From: Syntrophomonas sp.
GTDB taxonomy: Bacteria; Bacillota; Syntrophomonadia; Syntrophomonadales; Syntrophomonadaceae
Direction of reading: 5' to 3'
NCBI GenBank assembly: GCA_016841875.1
Contig: JAENYG010000001.1
Location: 203,247 to 257,328 of the forward strand
DNA: 54,082 nucleotides
In this document: positions 42,255-51,321 of the stretch, piece after piece
Numbering within the stretch: position 1 is the stretch's first letter
How the letters are laid out: every line of letters begins with the position of its first letter
Made by a program: the position numbers and the translations under genes
Notes under the pieces: model-generated
Seen by the model: only the letters and a program-made list of their open reading frames with translations
Told to the model about the DNA's origin: nothing
The model's database searches: none

Positions 42255-45200
42255 GTGGGAAAACCTGCTGGAAATAACCATAATGAACCAGAGGCAGCAT
42301 TTGCTGATAAATTTAATATAAGCAGCTGCCAACCTGTAATTCAAAATGCGTATCGCCAGGTCATGGATATGCAAAGGGATTTAATCTGCTGTTTTGAAGC
42401 TGATTTGAGCCTCATCTATGCCAATCCAGCCTTCTGTAGTTTCTATGACAATGATGAGAACAATATCCTAAATGTTTCATTTACAGATTACCTTCCTTTC
42501 CAAACCCGAGAATTAGCTAGAACTAAACTCGAAAGGCTTCAAAATGCACATGCCGAAATCAGTTTCAAAACGTCTGCAATAAATAGTATGGGTGAACCTC
42601 GATTTCTATTGTGGATATGCCATTTTATCAGTCCGGATGTGATACAGGCTTCAGCTCGTGATATTACTCAGTTAACCAGTTTGGATGAGATTGGCGATTT
42701 AGACTGCATGCAAAATTCGGATATCGATAAGCACAGGGTGAACGGTGAAAATATCTTGACCAATCTTCCCTTCATGGTTTGGGCTTTGGATGAAAATTGT
42801 AATATAGTCTTTTGGAACCGGGTGTGCCAGAAATTAACGGGATATACCAGCGAAGAAGCGGTAGTTAATGACAGGATATTCAAGCAACTGTTCCCGGATG
42901 AGGAGGACCAGGAAAAATATCGGCAAAAGATAAAAAATACCCGGTCCATGATCGAATGGACCGCCGGCATCAGATGTAAAAATGGAAGTCCAAAATGGAT
43001 TTCCTGTTTGGATATCGGCAATCTTTTTAATATCAAACACTGGAAGTACGTTTTAGTAGGCATAGATAGAACCGATAAAATAAAAACTGAGCTGGCTCTA
43101 AGAGAAAGCGAGCGTCATTACCATTCATTGTTTTCAAGTATCCAGGCCGGTCTTATCCTTTGTCGGGAGACAGAAGGACCAAAGGAGAATATCGATTATA
43201 TACTTATCGACCATAATACTGCAGTTGAACAGATGCTCTCTAAAACCAAACTAGATTTACAGAATAAATCAGTGTATGAATTATTCCCTAATATTATTGA
43301 CAATTGGGACAAAACCTGCGAACGTATTAAAACCCATGGTATTCAAGAACGTTTTCAATATTACTATCATCCTCGACAGCAAATACTGGAATTTACCCTC
43401 TTTTCACCTGCACCAGGTGAATTTGCAGCCTTTTTTAATGATATCACCGATATTTTAAATACCCGGGAAGAATTATGTAATCAACTGGAATTTATGCAGA
43501 CTCTCATCGATACTATACCCAATCCTATATTCTTTAAAGATAAGGCAGGACGCTTCATCAACTGCAATAAAGCATTTGAGATGTATGTAGGCAGGGGCAA
43601 AGAACAAATACTTAACCAGGATATTAGTATACTGGAATCCTATCTGGAACCAAGCGATATTGATGAGATACTGACCATAGAGCAGGACTTGATGAAATTC
43701 CCACACCACGTGCATCATGAATATAGCTTCAAACATGCTGATGGTAATACTCTGGATTTAATAATAAACCGGGCCGCTTTCTTTGATAATGCAGGTAAGT
43801 TCGCTGGCATTGTGGGGGTATTGACCAATATCTCCGACAAAAGAAAAATGGAGCGTAAACTTGAAAAACAGCTTCACTTTCAGCAGTTCCTTACCGATAT
43901 AATACCTGCTCCTATTTTCTTCTTAAATCCAAGAGGACACTACTTCAAATGCAACCAGGCTTTTGAGGAATATACTGGTAAAACTCGTGAGGAAATAATT
44001 GGTCAGGCTGCGGCAGAACTGCCAGAATGTGTTGATCTCTGGGAGTATTATCTGTCCGGGCATATAGATGAAGATGTTTTGACTCGAACCTCAGGGGGTA
44101 AGTATTTTACCAAGTTTTATCATGTCGATGGCAGTACTCGGGATGTAATAATAAACCGGGCTGTATACCGCAATACGGAAGGAGTACCGGCGGGACTAGC
44201 TGGTATAATTCTCGATATAACCGCACAGCGCAGTGCCGAAAGAAAGCTTAAAGAACAAGTTAATTTTCTGGGAACTTTAATTGAGACTATCCCCAACCCG
44301 GTATATTATAGAGATCTGGATGGCAGACTTATCGAATGCAACCGGGCTTATGCCGAACTCCTGGGCCAACCGAAAGATAACCTTATCGGCACCCAGCATT
44401 TTGACATGTACAGCAGGGAACAGGCGGAAGAATTTTATATATCCGATCTCGCGCTCCTCGAAAGCGGGACCAGCAAACTCAGCTATGATAGTGTAATAGA
44501 ATTTGCCGATGGTCGAAAAGTTGACTTACTCATTCATAAGACTATTTTATTTGATAATGAAGGTAATCCCAGCGGTTTGCTCGGAGCCCTGACTGATCTG
44601 ACCGAACACCGGGAAATGCAGCAAACCATGGCGCGGCTGGACCAGTATCGTATTATTGGTGAAATGGCTGCTGCTATAGGCCATGAGGTAAGAAATCCCA
44701 TGACTACTGTGCGAGGATTTCTTCAGCTTTTAAACGAAAGTGATGACTTTTTAGGAAACAAAGAATACTTTGACCTTATGATCGAAGAGATCGATCGGGC
44801 TAACTCCATAATAACTGACTTTCTATCACTCGGGAAAGACCTGCATATTGAATTGAAACCCGAGAATCTTAACCGGATAATCGAAAATTCATTTTTAATT
44901 TTCTCGACCGAGGCCAGAAAACATGATCATCTTATGAAAATGATCCTGGAAGAAGTCCCCTTGATACCGCTTGATTGCAAACAAATCCGGCAGCTAATTT
45001 TTAATCTGGTGCGAAATGGTCTGGAAGCGATGGCTTCTCCTGGAACCCTAACCATTAGCACTTGTAAGACTAATGATGAAATTGTCTTATCCATTCAGGA
45101 TCAGGGCAGTGGTATTGATAAAACCATACTTGGGAAACTGGGCAAACCATTTGTAACTACGAAAGAAAAAGGTACTGGTCTGGGCCTGGCGGTTTGTTAT

Positions 45201-45329
45201 AGTATAGTAGAACGGCATGGTGCTCAGCTGGAAGTGGAAACTACTGATAATGGAACTATCTTTTATATAAAATTCCCTATCCCCGGGGATAAAGTCCAAT
45301 ACGATAAGAATCAGCCCCTTCATAGCTGA
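42255..45329 (+). CDS. Soluble multi-PAS sensor histidine kinase
   Basis: A 1024-residue cytoplasmic kinase. About six PAS domains (roughly 30-140, 165-285, 290-400, 410-530, 535-655, 660-780); the last three share 'TLI.TIPNP' and 'CN.A' elements and look like tandem duplicates. HisKA follows with 'GHEVRNPMTTVRGFLQLL' (phosphoacceptor His), then HATPase 'NLVRNGLEAM', 'DQGSGI' and 'GTGLGLAVCYSI'. The H-box and ATPase resemble those of the kinase at 1896-4670 far more than generic kinases do, so the two are paralogues. GTG start with GGGGGG upstream. No response regulator nearby; the hydrogenase genes before it are on the same strand but behind a terminator. Confidence 0.92.
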   Translation: MGKPAGNNHNEPEAAFADKFNISSCQPVIQNAYRQVMDMQRDLICCFEADLSLIYANPAFCSFYDNDENNILNVSFTDYLPFQTRELARTKLERLQNAHAEISFKTSAINSMGEPRFLLWICHFISPDVIQASARDITQLTSLDEIGDLDCMQNSDIDKHRVNGENILTNLPFMVWALDENCNIVFWNRVCQKLTGYTSEEAVVNDRIFKQLFPDEEDQEKYRQKIKNTRSMIEWTAGIRCKNGSPKWISCLDIGNLFNIKHWKYVLVGIDRTDKIKTELALRESERHYHSLFSSIQAGLILCRETEGPKENIDYILIDHNTAVEQMLSKTKLDLQNKSVYELFPNIIDNWDKTCERIKTHGIQERFQYYYHPRQQILEFTLFSPAPGEFAAFFNDITDILNTREELCNQLEFMQTLIDTIPNPIFFKDKAGRFINCNKAFEMYVGRGKEQILNQDISILESYLEPSDIDEILTIEQDLMKFPHHVHHEYSFKHADGNTLDLIINRAAFFDNAGKFAGIVGVLTNISDKRKMERKLEKQLHFQQFLTDIIPAPIFFLNPRGHYFKCNQAFEEYTGKTREEIIGQAAAELPECVDLWEYYLSGHIDEDVLTRTSGGKYFTKFYHVDGSTRDVIINRAVYRNTEGVPAGLAGIILDITAQRSAERKLKEQVNFLGTLIETIPNPVYYRDLDGRLIECNRAYAELLGQPKDNLIGTQHFDMYSREQAEEFYISDLALLESGTSKLSYDSVIEFADGRKVDLLIHKTILFDNEGNPSGLLGALTDLTEHREMQQTMARLDQYRIIGEMAAAIGHEVRNPMTTVRGFLQLLNESDDFLGNKEYFDLMIEEIDRANSIITDFLSLGKDLHIELKPENLNRIIENSFLIFSTEARKHDHLMKMILEEVPLIPLDCKQIRQLIFNLVRNGLEAMASPGTLTISTCKTNDEIVLSIQDQGSGIDKTILGKLGKPFVTTKEKGTGLGLAVCYSIVERHGAQLEVETTDNGTIFYIKFPIPGDKVQYDKNQPLHS

Positions 45330-45351
45330 TTGAGATTGTTCAATGATCAGA

Positions 45352-45702
45352 TTACTCGGGTGGGATCATTATGAAATTTTCATTTATTTCATATTCACAA
45401 ATGGTATGGCCCCGGCTGTCATCCCAATCTTGCCAATCTTCATCTAAATCTTCCTTATACTGCAGGGAAAACATACAATCATCATCACCCATCTGTCTGA
45501 ATTCTGATAGGATGATATCGATTAAAATCAATGCGGTTTTGGGGTCAGGTACGGGGTAGCGGCTTATTCTGGCTTCATTACTGAACACGCCAGCAAATAT
45601 CATTAATTGATAATATTTCTTTACCGGCCTTAGCTCCTTGCATATTTCACCTTCCAGCTGGCTGGCCAGTACTTTAAGTTTTGAATCGTCCTTTGAATCC
45701 AT
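45352..45702 (-). CDS. Acidic hypothetical protein
   Basis: A 116-residue, soluble, acidic protein with no Cys pair or membrane segment beyond one Cys in 'DDDCMFSLQY'. It has a helical N-terminus ('LKVLASQLEGEICKELRP') and an acidic C-terminal half ('KEDLDEDWQDWDD'). GGGGGGATGAG lies before the ATG. It converges with the kinase, with 22 bases between stops. No family recognised. Confidence 0.6.
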   Translation of the reverse strand: MDSKDDSKLKVLASQLEGEICKELRPVKKYYQLMIFAGVFSNEARISRYPVPDPKTALILIDIILSEFRQMGDDDCMFSLQYKEDLDEDWQDWDDSRGHTICEYEINENFIMIPPE

Positions 45703-45939
45703 ACCTCATCCCCCCTGTTGTTAATGAAGCAATTTCTTATTGAATTATATGCACCCAGCAGAATATATATTTATTCATACTCTTTTCTATATCAAAATTT
45801 GATTCTCAACTAGCACCTATTAATTGCAAATCACCCATTTTTTTGTATATGATTTTGATTCAAATCTCTTGTATGTGTCCAAGTTTAGAATTATCATTAG
45901 CATGTAGAACTATCGTCGGCAGGTTATTTCATATAGAAC

Positions 45940-46638
45940 ATGGAGGTCAATGATCTTTTGGAAACTTTGGAAACATTGGAAACTCTGGAAGCACTGCTGT
46001 TAATTGCTTTGATTTATCTTATTAAAGTAGCTGTAGTATTCGTTATCTTAATCTTCATCAGACCTGTATATCAAAACTGGGGGGCTACACCAGAAGAAAT
46101 ATCTCAATCATTACCCGGAGATAATCTAGTTCCATCGCCCAAGCTTATGTCTACCCGGGCTATTGATATTAACGCCCCTGCACAACAGGTTTGGCCCTGG
46201 ATTGTACAGATGGGTTACGATAGAGCAGGCTGGTATAATTATGACCTTATTAGCCGCTGCCTGGGTATGGCAGATTATGTAGACGGTTGGCGTTCATCCC
46301 AGCGGATAGTACCGGAATTGCAGAATCTAAAGGTTCGAGACCGCTTGAGACTCTCTAAGCGGAAGGGTTATGTCGTTACTGATATAAAAGCTCATAAACT
46401 GCTGATATTATTCGGAAAAGGAGTCGGCGATTTGCACAGCTGGGTTTATGTGTGTGTGCCCAGCGACAATGGCCTCAAAACCAGACTAATTGTTCGCCAC
46501 CGCAATAAGTATTCGGGGTGGTTGAATAAACTCCTGTTCGAATGTCTAGATATCGGTTTTTTCATAATGGAACGAGGGCACCTGCTGGGTTTAAAGAGAC
46601 TTGCTGAAGAATCTTCTTCCTGCGCGGCCCAGCTATAG
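45940..46638 (+). CDS. Membrane-anchored SRPBCC-like protein
   Basis: A ~232-residue protein with one membrane helix (about residues 18-42) and a soluble SRPBCC/START-like domain ('SPKLMSTRAIDINAPAQQVW', 'WIVQMGYDRAGWYNYD', 'LKVRDRLRLSKRKGYVVT'). Such domains bind hydrophobic ligands. The N-terminus is encoded by four nearly identical 9-base repeats (45958-45993) giving LETLETLETLEAL. The ATG at 45940 has no clear ribosome site; the TTG at 45958 lies nine bases after GGAGG and may be the true start. The 237 bases upstream hold no other gene. Confidence 0.7.
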   Translation: MEVNDLLETLETLETLEALLLIALIYLIKVAVVFVILIFIRPVYQNWGATPEEISQSLPGDNLVPSPKLMSTRAIDINAPAQQVWPWIVQMGYDRAGWYNYDLISRCLGMADYVDGWRSSQRIVPELQNLKVRDRLRLSKRKGYVVTDIKAHKLLILFGKGVGDLHSWVYVCVPSDNGLKTRLIVRHRNKYSGWLNKLLFECLDIGFFIMERGHLLGLKRLAEESSSCAAQL

Positions 46639-46692
46639 AATGAAAGTTGAGCGGAGGATGGTATGCTAAAGATCCTCCGCTCCGACATATTT

Positions 46693-48339
46693 TTACACCT
46701 TTTCTTCGTCTGTTGTTCCTTGATTCTCCCCATCCAGTGACGGTTTTAATAACTCGACTTCATACCAGTCTATCATCTCCATACTATTCACCTGCAGTGA
46801 AGCTACGTTTTTGCTTATCATCTTAGCCGCGGTACTCTGGAACAGCCACAGGCACGGAGCATCATCTACAATAATCTCTTCCGCTCTATTCATAAGTTTT
46901 ATCCTTTCCTGCTGACTTTTCACCTCTTCCCTGGAAGCATCGAGTATTTTATCTACCTGGGAATTATGATAATTAAAATAGTTGCTGATACCCACTTTAC
47001 TGCTGTGAAACATGCTGTATAAAAAACTGTCCGGGTCAGGATAATCAGCCATCCACTCAAGTCTAAAAAGACTTAGATTCATCTGATTAAGCTGTTTCTT
47101 ATAATAATCCCATTCCATCGGCTGCAGCTGCACCTTTATTCCCAGTTCTGCCAGCTGCGCCGCTATGGATTCCCCTACCATACGATGTCCTTCATCCTCA
47201 TTATAAGTCAATACCAGCTGGGGCAGACCTTCCCCCAGAGGAAAACCTGCTTCCTCCAATAGTTCTTGCGCTTTTTGCGGATCATAAGAATACCCTCTCA
47301 TATCATGCTGATATCCAGCCATCCCCAGAGGGACAATACTGTTGGCAGTACGGTATGAGCCTCCCAGGACCTCATCGATGATCAGATTCCTATCTACAGC
47401 ATAGTTCAAGGCTCTGCGCAGCAGGTAATTACCGGCAAAGGGTTCTTTATTAACATTGAAACCCAGCACATAAACGTTAAAAATAGGTTTATCTATCAAC
47501 AATTTTTTGTACTGTTCGTTTTCTTTGATGTTCTTTAATTCATTTAATGGAAGGGAATCCAGATAGTCAACCTTGCCAGCCTGGTATGCTTCAAAAGCTT
47601 CAGCGCCTCCCGCAAATACCTGAGCCTGTATGCCTCCCAGCTTTGGTATACCCCGATGATATTTATCATTTCTTTCCAGGAGGAATTCTACGTTATCCTT
47701 ATTTTCTTTAAATTTGTAGGGTCCGCTGCCCGGGGCTGGCTGCACAGTATCTTCTGTATCATACACCCAGAATATAGGATTGGTAAGCATATATATAAAA
47801 GCTGCATTGGGAGTGGTAAATTCTATCTTCATAGCACTGTCATTCACTACCTGAATACCCGAAATATCGGCTGTTTTTCCATCCAACCGTTCCTGACTCC
47901 CCTGAATAGATAAAAACAGACTAATATTGGACCATTCCCTGGTAGTGGAAAAGCTATTTTCCCATGATGCTTTGACATCCGATGCCCTGATTGATTTACC
48001 GTTATGAAATTTCAAATTACGCTTAATATTAATAGTAAGCGTCTTACCATCCACTGAATATTTCCAATCACTGGCTATCATAGGTTTAATACTTTTGCTT
48101 TCTTCATCATAGTAAACCAGACCTTCATATATGGCAGAAGCCAGGATCCTCTCTTCGTGACTGTCTATCATAGCAGGTTCAAGTGAGTCTATGCTGCCAA
48201 CCAGAGCTATGTTCAAATATCTGCTGTCCAGATTAGCAGTATAATCAGCCCGGTTATTTATGTAAATAATCCCGCCTATTAATAAAAAGAGTGCCAGGAT
48301 TGCCAGTGGAAATCCGACCCTCCGCACCTCAATACTCAA
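46693..48339 (-). CDS. Peptide/nickel-type ABC substrate-binding protein
   Basis: A ~548-residue family 5 extracytoplasmic binding protein ('NIALVGSIDSLEPAMID', 'YEGLVYYDEESKSIKPMIASDW', 'NIKRNLKFHNGKSIRASDVKASWE', 'RRALNYAVDRNLI'). Instead of a lipobox it has an uncleaved-looking N-terminal hydrophobic helix after 'EVRR', so it is probably membrane-anchored on the outer face. I chose the TTG at 48339, preceded by AGAGGGGAAG, over an upstream start without a site. No permease or ATPase genes are adjacent. Ligand (peptide, nickel chelate or other) cannot be told from sequence; nickel would be of interest given the hydrogenase. Confidence 0.85.
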   Translation of the reverse strand: MSIEVRRVGFPLAILALFLLIGGIIYINNRADYTANLDSRYLNIALVGSIDSLEPAMIDSHEERILASAIYEGLVYYDEESKSIKPMIASDWKYSVDGKTLTINIKRNLKFHNGKSIRASDVKASWENSFSTTREWSNISLFLSIQGSQERLDGKTADISGIQVVNDSAMKIEFTTPNAAFIYMLTNPIFWVYDTEDTVQPAPGSGPYKFKENKDNVEFLLERNDKYHRGIPKLGGIQAQVFAGGAEAFEAYQAGKVDYLDSLPLNELKNIKENEQYKKLLIDKPIFNVYVLGFNVNKEPFAGNYLLRRALNYAVDRNLIIDEVLGGSYRTANSIVPLGMAGYQHDMRGYSYDPQKAQELLEEAGFPLGEGLPQLVLTYNEDEGHRMVGESIAAQLAELGIKVQLQPMEWDYYKKQLNQMNLSLFRLEWMADYPDPDSFLYSMFHSSKVGISNYFNYHNSQVDKILDASREEVKSQQERIKLMNRAEEIIVDDAPCLWLFQSTAAKMISKNVASLQVNSMEMIDWYEVELLKPSLDGENQGTTDEEKV

Positions 48340-48437
48340 ATGAACTTCCCCTCTCTTTTGCATAACTCGTCTTGAGGAAATTATATTAGACAAGCACCCT
48401 CTTTATTCCTTTTTTAACTTTATTTTGCTTTTAGGGC

Positions 48438-48458
48438 AAAAAAAAACCCCTGGGGGTT
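48438..48458 (-). terminator. Terminator of the lytic transglycosylase gene
   Basis: AACCCC/GGGGTT with a two-base loop is followed on the minus strand by a run of nine T residues. It begins ten bases after the stop at 48468. Confidence 0.8.
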
Positions 48459-48467
48459 CAGGTAATT

Positions 48468-49040
48468 CTATTGGTTTCTGGTATAAATAGCCTGATAAGC
48501 CTCATAATTTTGCAGGACATTTTCCACATACTGTCTAGTTTCTGCAAAGGGAATATCTTCTGTGCTCTCTAAACTTCCATCCCACTCACCGCTCTGAATC
48601 CATTCCCCCACTTTACCCCGTCCTGCATTATAGGCAGCAATAACCAGTGGTAGATTGTCATCAAATTCCTGGCTAAGATTGGCAAGGTACCAGCAGCCAA
48701 ATTGGATATTCACCTCTGGCTGATGCAGCTCTGCTGTATCAAAGTTTTCTATTCCCTGTTGGACTGCGATCCATTGAGCAGTCTCAGGCATAATCTGCAT
48801 AAGCCCCTTAGCACCTACAGGTGATTCGGCATTTGACTGAAATTTGCTTTCCGCTCTTATGATAGCAAAGACCAGGTAGGGGTCCACATGGTTGTCATAA
48901 GCAGAACTAAAAACAATATCACGGTGAGGTTCAGGATAAAATATACTAATCCATTTAGGAAAGGAAATGACTAAAGTCAAAAAAATTAGTATAATCGCCC
49001 ACAATATTTTGGAAAATCGGCTTTTTGATTTTCTTTTCAA
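48468..49040 (-). CDS. Lytic murein transglycosylase (SLT domain)
   Basis: A 190-residue protein with an N-terminal membrane helix (about residues 11-30) and a single SLT/goose-lysozyme-like domain. Catalytic Glu is in 'AIIRAESKFQSNAESPVGAKGLMQIMPETA'-type sequence (AESxF, then GLMQIMP), followed by 'NIQFGCWYL' and 'AAYNAGRGKV'. It cleaves peptidoglycan at the cell surface, producing 1,6-anhydro ends. Firmicutes carry this short form near coaE-polA, sometimes linked to cell-wall turnover or sporulation. About 110 unassigned bases separate it from coaE. Confidence 0.92.
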   Translation of the reverse strand: MKRKSKSRFSKILWAIILIFLTLVISFPKWISIFYPEPHRDIVFSSAYDNHVDPYLVFAIIRAESKFQSNAESPVGAKGLMQIMPETAQWIAVQQGIENFDTAELHQPEVNIQFGCWYLANLSQEFDDNLPLVIAAYNAGRGKVGEWIQSGEWDGSLESTEDIPFAETRQYVENVLQNYEAYQAIYTRNQ

Positions 49041-49153
49041 GTAATAATCTCCTGACTCTAAAAAATAACAGAAACATGGGGACCGCTGCCTGGTTTACCT
49101 CCCAAAGCCATATTGGATGTAAACTGTGAAAGTTGAATCCTACTATATATTAC

Positions 49154-49756
49154 TCAAATACTCTTTACAATACGATAATAATTATCGTTAATAAACTGCC
49201 TTATTTTATCAAGACTTCCAGTATTGTCTATAGTCAGGTCAGCACGTTGAGCCTTTTCATCCAGCGGCATCTGCGATTGGATTCTTCGCATCGCATCTTC
49301 CCGGCTAATGCCATCTCTCTGCATAAGCCGATTAATTTGGGTATCTAAATCTACCCATACCACCCACACCATATCACACAACACTTCCATATGCGTTTCA
49401 TAGAGCAGGGGTACTTCCAACACCAAAACCCCCTCTGGATGTTCTTGAGCTGCCAATTTTAACCGTCTCTTTATCTCTTCCATGATCCGGGGATGAGTCA
49501 TTTCGTTTAGTTTTTTCAAATAATCGGGATGGGCAAAAACACGTAATCCCAGCTTCTCACGATTTATAGAATTATCGGGGTTTAAAATATCACGACTAAA
49601 GAATTCAACTATATCATGCCAGGCAGGTGAACCCGTTTCAACTGTGCATCTAGCTACCTCATCAGCGTCAATAATTATGGTCCCTAATTTTCTCAAGGTG
49701 CGGGAAGCTGTACTTTTACCACTGGCAATTCCACCCGTAAGGCCAATAATTTTCAT
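49154..49756 (-). CDS. coaE: Dephospho-CoA kinase
   Basis: A 200-residue P-loop kinase ('MKIIGLTGGIASGKSTASRTL', 'IIDADEVAR', 'LEVPLLYET', 'DRMMQRDGISREDAMRRI'-type lid as QIN.LMQRDGISREDA). It performs the final step of CoA synthesis. I use the ATG at 49756, giving the usual length; a TTG five codons upstream has less support. Order polA-mutM-ytaF-coaE is the same as in Bacillus subtilis. Confidence 0.94.
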   Translation of the reverse strand: MKIIGLTGGIASGKSTASRTLRKLGTIIIDADEVARCTVETGSPAWHDIVEFFSRDILNPDNSINREKLGLRVFAHPDYLKKLNEMTHPRIMEEIKRRLKLAAQEHPEGVLVLEVPLLYETHMEVLCDMVWVVWVDLDTQINRLMQRDGISREDAMRRIQSQMPLDEKAQRADLTIDNTGSLDKIRQFINDNYYRIVKSI

Positions 49757-49774
49757 CCGGTCACTCACCAACTT

Positions 49775-50419
49775 CTACATAAACTCACTTATACCTATTA
49801 TTATAAAAATTAGACCCGGTATAACAGCAGACAGGCTTTTAACCAGGCCATGATCAAAAAGAGCTCCGGTTAATAATCCCAAATTCACCAGTATAAATTT
49901 TAACACACCAACCGCCAGTACTGCATAAAAAATATTCAAGCCAGTCATAGCCATACCAATACCGGCTCCCATAGCATCCAGAGCCAGGGCCAGGCCTAGA
50001 AAAAAAGCCTCTCCAGTACTAATCACCCCGGACTTATCGAAATCAGCCCGCGCAGGTTCTTTAAGTATTTGTATGATTATTCCCAGAGGCTTTATAGAAA
50101 GAATGAGTATCGGTTGGTCTTCCTCGCCTTCAATCTCATCAATTTTTTCACCAAAAGCCTGGAGCAGGAAATAGCATCCTATTGATGCAATGGCTACCGC
50201 TCCTATCCGGTTGGCCAGTCCCGGGGTCAAAATAGCAGCCAGACCTTGCCCGCAAAGCATAGATAAAGTAACTGCCAGGGCAGAGGCCAGTGAAATTACT
50301 AGTAAAGAGGATATGGGAATCTTGATTTTTTTAACCCCATAAGCAATACCGGCTGCAAATCCATCTGCACTTACTGCCAGACCAAATAGAATTGCTGTTA
50401 ATAACTCCAAAGGAGCCAC
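49775..50419 (-). CDS. ytaF: Sporulation membrane protein YtaF
   Basis: A 214-residue membrane protein with six hydrophobic segments and two pseudo-repeats ('LFGLAVSADGFAAGIAYGV' and 'FLGLALALDAMGAGIGMAM'), the MntP/YtaF fold of small cation exporters. The position between mutM and coaE and the length match YtaF of sporulating Firmicutes, where it is expressed in development. The central loop (residues 95-125) is acidic then basic. Substrate unknown, perhaps a divalent cation. Confidence 0.93.
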   Translation of the reverse strand: MAPLELLTAILFGLAVSADGFAAGIAYGVKKIKIPISSLLVISLASALAVTLSMLCGQGLAAILTPGLANRIGAVAIASIGCYFLLQAFGEKIDEIEGEEDQPILILSIKPLGIIIQILKEPARADFDKSGVISTGEAFFLGLALALDAMGAGIGMAMTGLNIFYAVLAVGVLKFILVNLGLLTGALFDHGLVKSLSAVIPGLIFIIIGISEFM

Positions 50420-50490
50420 TCCTATCCATTTAGTAGTATAGTTTATCTCTACTATATGGATAAAAGTATTAAAGTGTTACCACAGCATCA

Positions 50491-51300
50491 TTACTTCTGG
50501 CATGATTCACAGTAGTGACTGCTTCGTCCTCCTATTCGTTCTCGGATAATCAGGCTGCCGCACACCGGGCACTTTTCACCTTCCCGACCATAGACCTGCA
50601 GATGGTCCTGAAATCCTCCTCGATCATTATTCCCATCACGATAGTCCCTGAAAGTGGTGCCCCTTTTTTCTATGCCCTTTCGGAGTACCTTCTTTATTGC
50701 CCGGCTCAGGCGTATTGCTTCTTCATCAGATAAAGAGCCAGCTGCTCGGTCTGGTCTTATACGGGCTAAGAAGAGTGCCTCATCAGCATAGATATTGCCT
50801 ATACCTGCTATCAGATTTTGATCCAGAATCAAGGTTTTAATAGCTATGCGCCGATTTTTAATGATAGACCTTAAATATGCTGTACAAAAATCCCGGTTAA
50901 GCGGCTCTTTGCCTAATTTACAAACAATAGTATCCGGATTCCTCAGAAGCCATACTCCTCCAAACCGGCGGGGATCCTGAAAAATCATTTTTTTACCATT
51001 ATTAAGATGTAAAATAAAGTGCACATGTTTTTCAGATGCTTCTTCCTGACCTTCCAGCATATAAAAGCGGCCGCTCATACCCATGTGTACCAATATGTGA
51101 TAATCACCCCCAGCCAGGGTTATTATCAGGTATTTGCCCCGGCGTCGGAAACTGTTAATAGTCAGTCCATGAACTGCTTCCGGTTCAAAATCCCTGGTCC
51201 TTATGATATCTGATCTAATTATTTCTATTTTGCTTATACTGGCTCCTTCATTAACTGCCAGCGATCTTTTTATGGTTTCTACTTCTGGTAATTCAGGCAT
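50491..51300 (-). CDS. mutM: Formamidopyrimidine-DNA glycosylase
   Basis: A 269-residue Fpg: N-terminal MPELPEVETI with the catalytic Pro and Glu, 'HVHFILHLNNGKKMIFQDPRRFG', 'IAGIGNIYADEALF' (H2TH), and a C-terminal zinc finger (CPVC..CESC) with its Arg in 'RIGGRSSHYC'. It removes 8-oxoguanine and formamidopyrimidines. It follows polA by 21 bases, a repair operon typical of Firmicutes. Confidence 0.96.
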   Translation of the reverse strand: MPELPEVETIKRSLAVNEGASISKIEIIRSDIIRTRDFEPEAVHGLTINSFRRRGKYLIITLAGGDYHILVHMGMSGRFYMLEGQEEASEKHVHFILHLNNGKKMIFQDPRRFGGVWLLRNPDTIVCKLGKEPLNRDFCTAYLRSIIKNRRIAIKTLILDQNLIAGIGNIYADEALFLARIRPDRAAGSLSDEEAIRLSRAIKKVLRKGIEKRGTTFRDYRDGNNDRGGFQDHLQVYGREGEKCPVCGSLIIRERIGGRSSHYCESCQK

Positions 51301-51321
51301 AATACCCTCCCATTATCAGTT

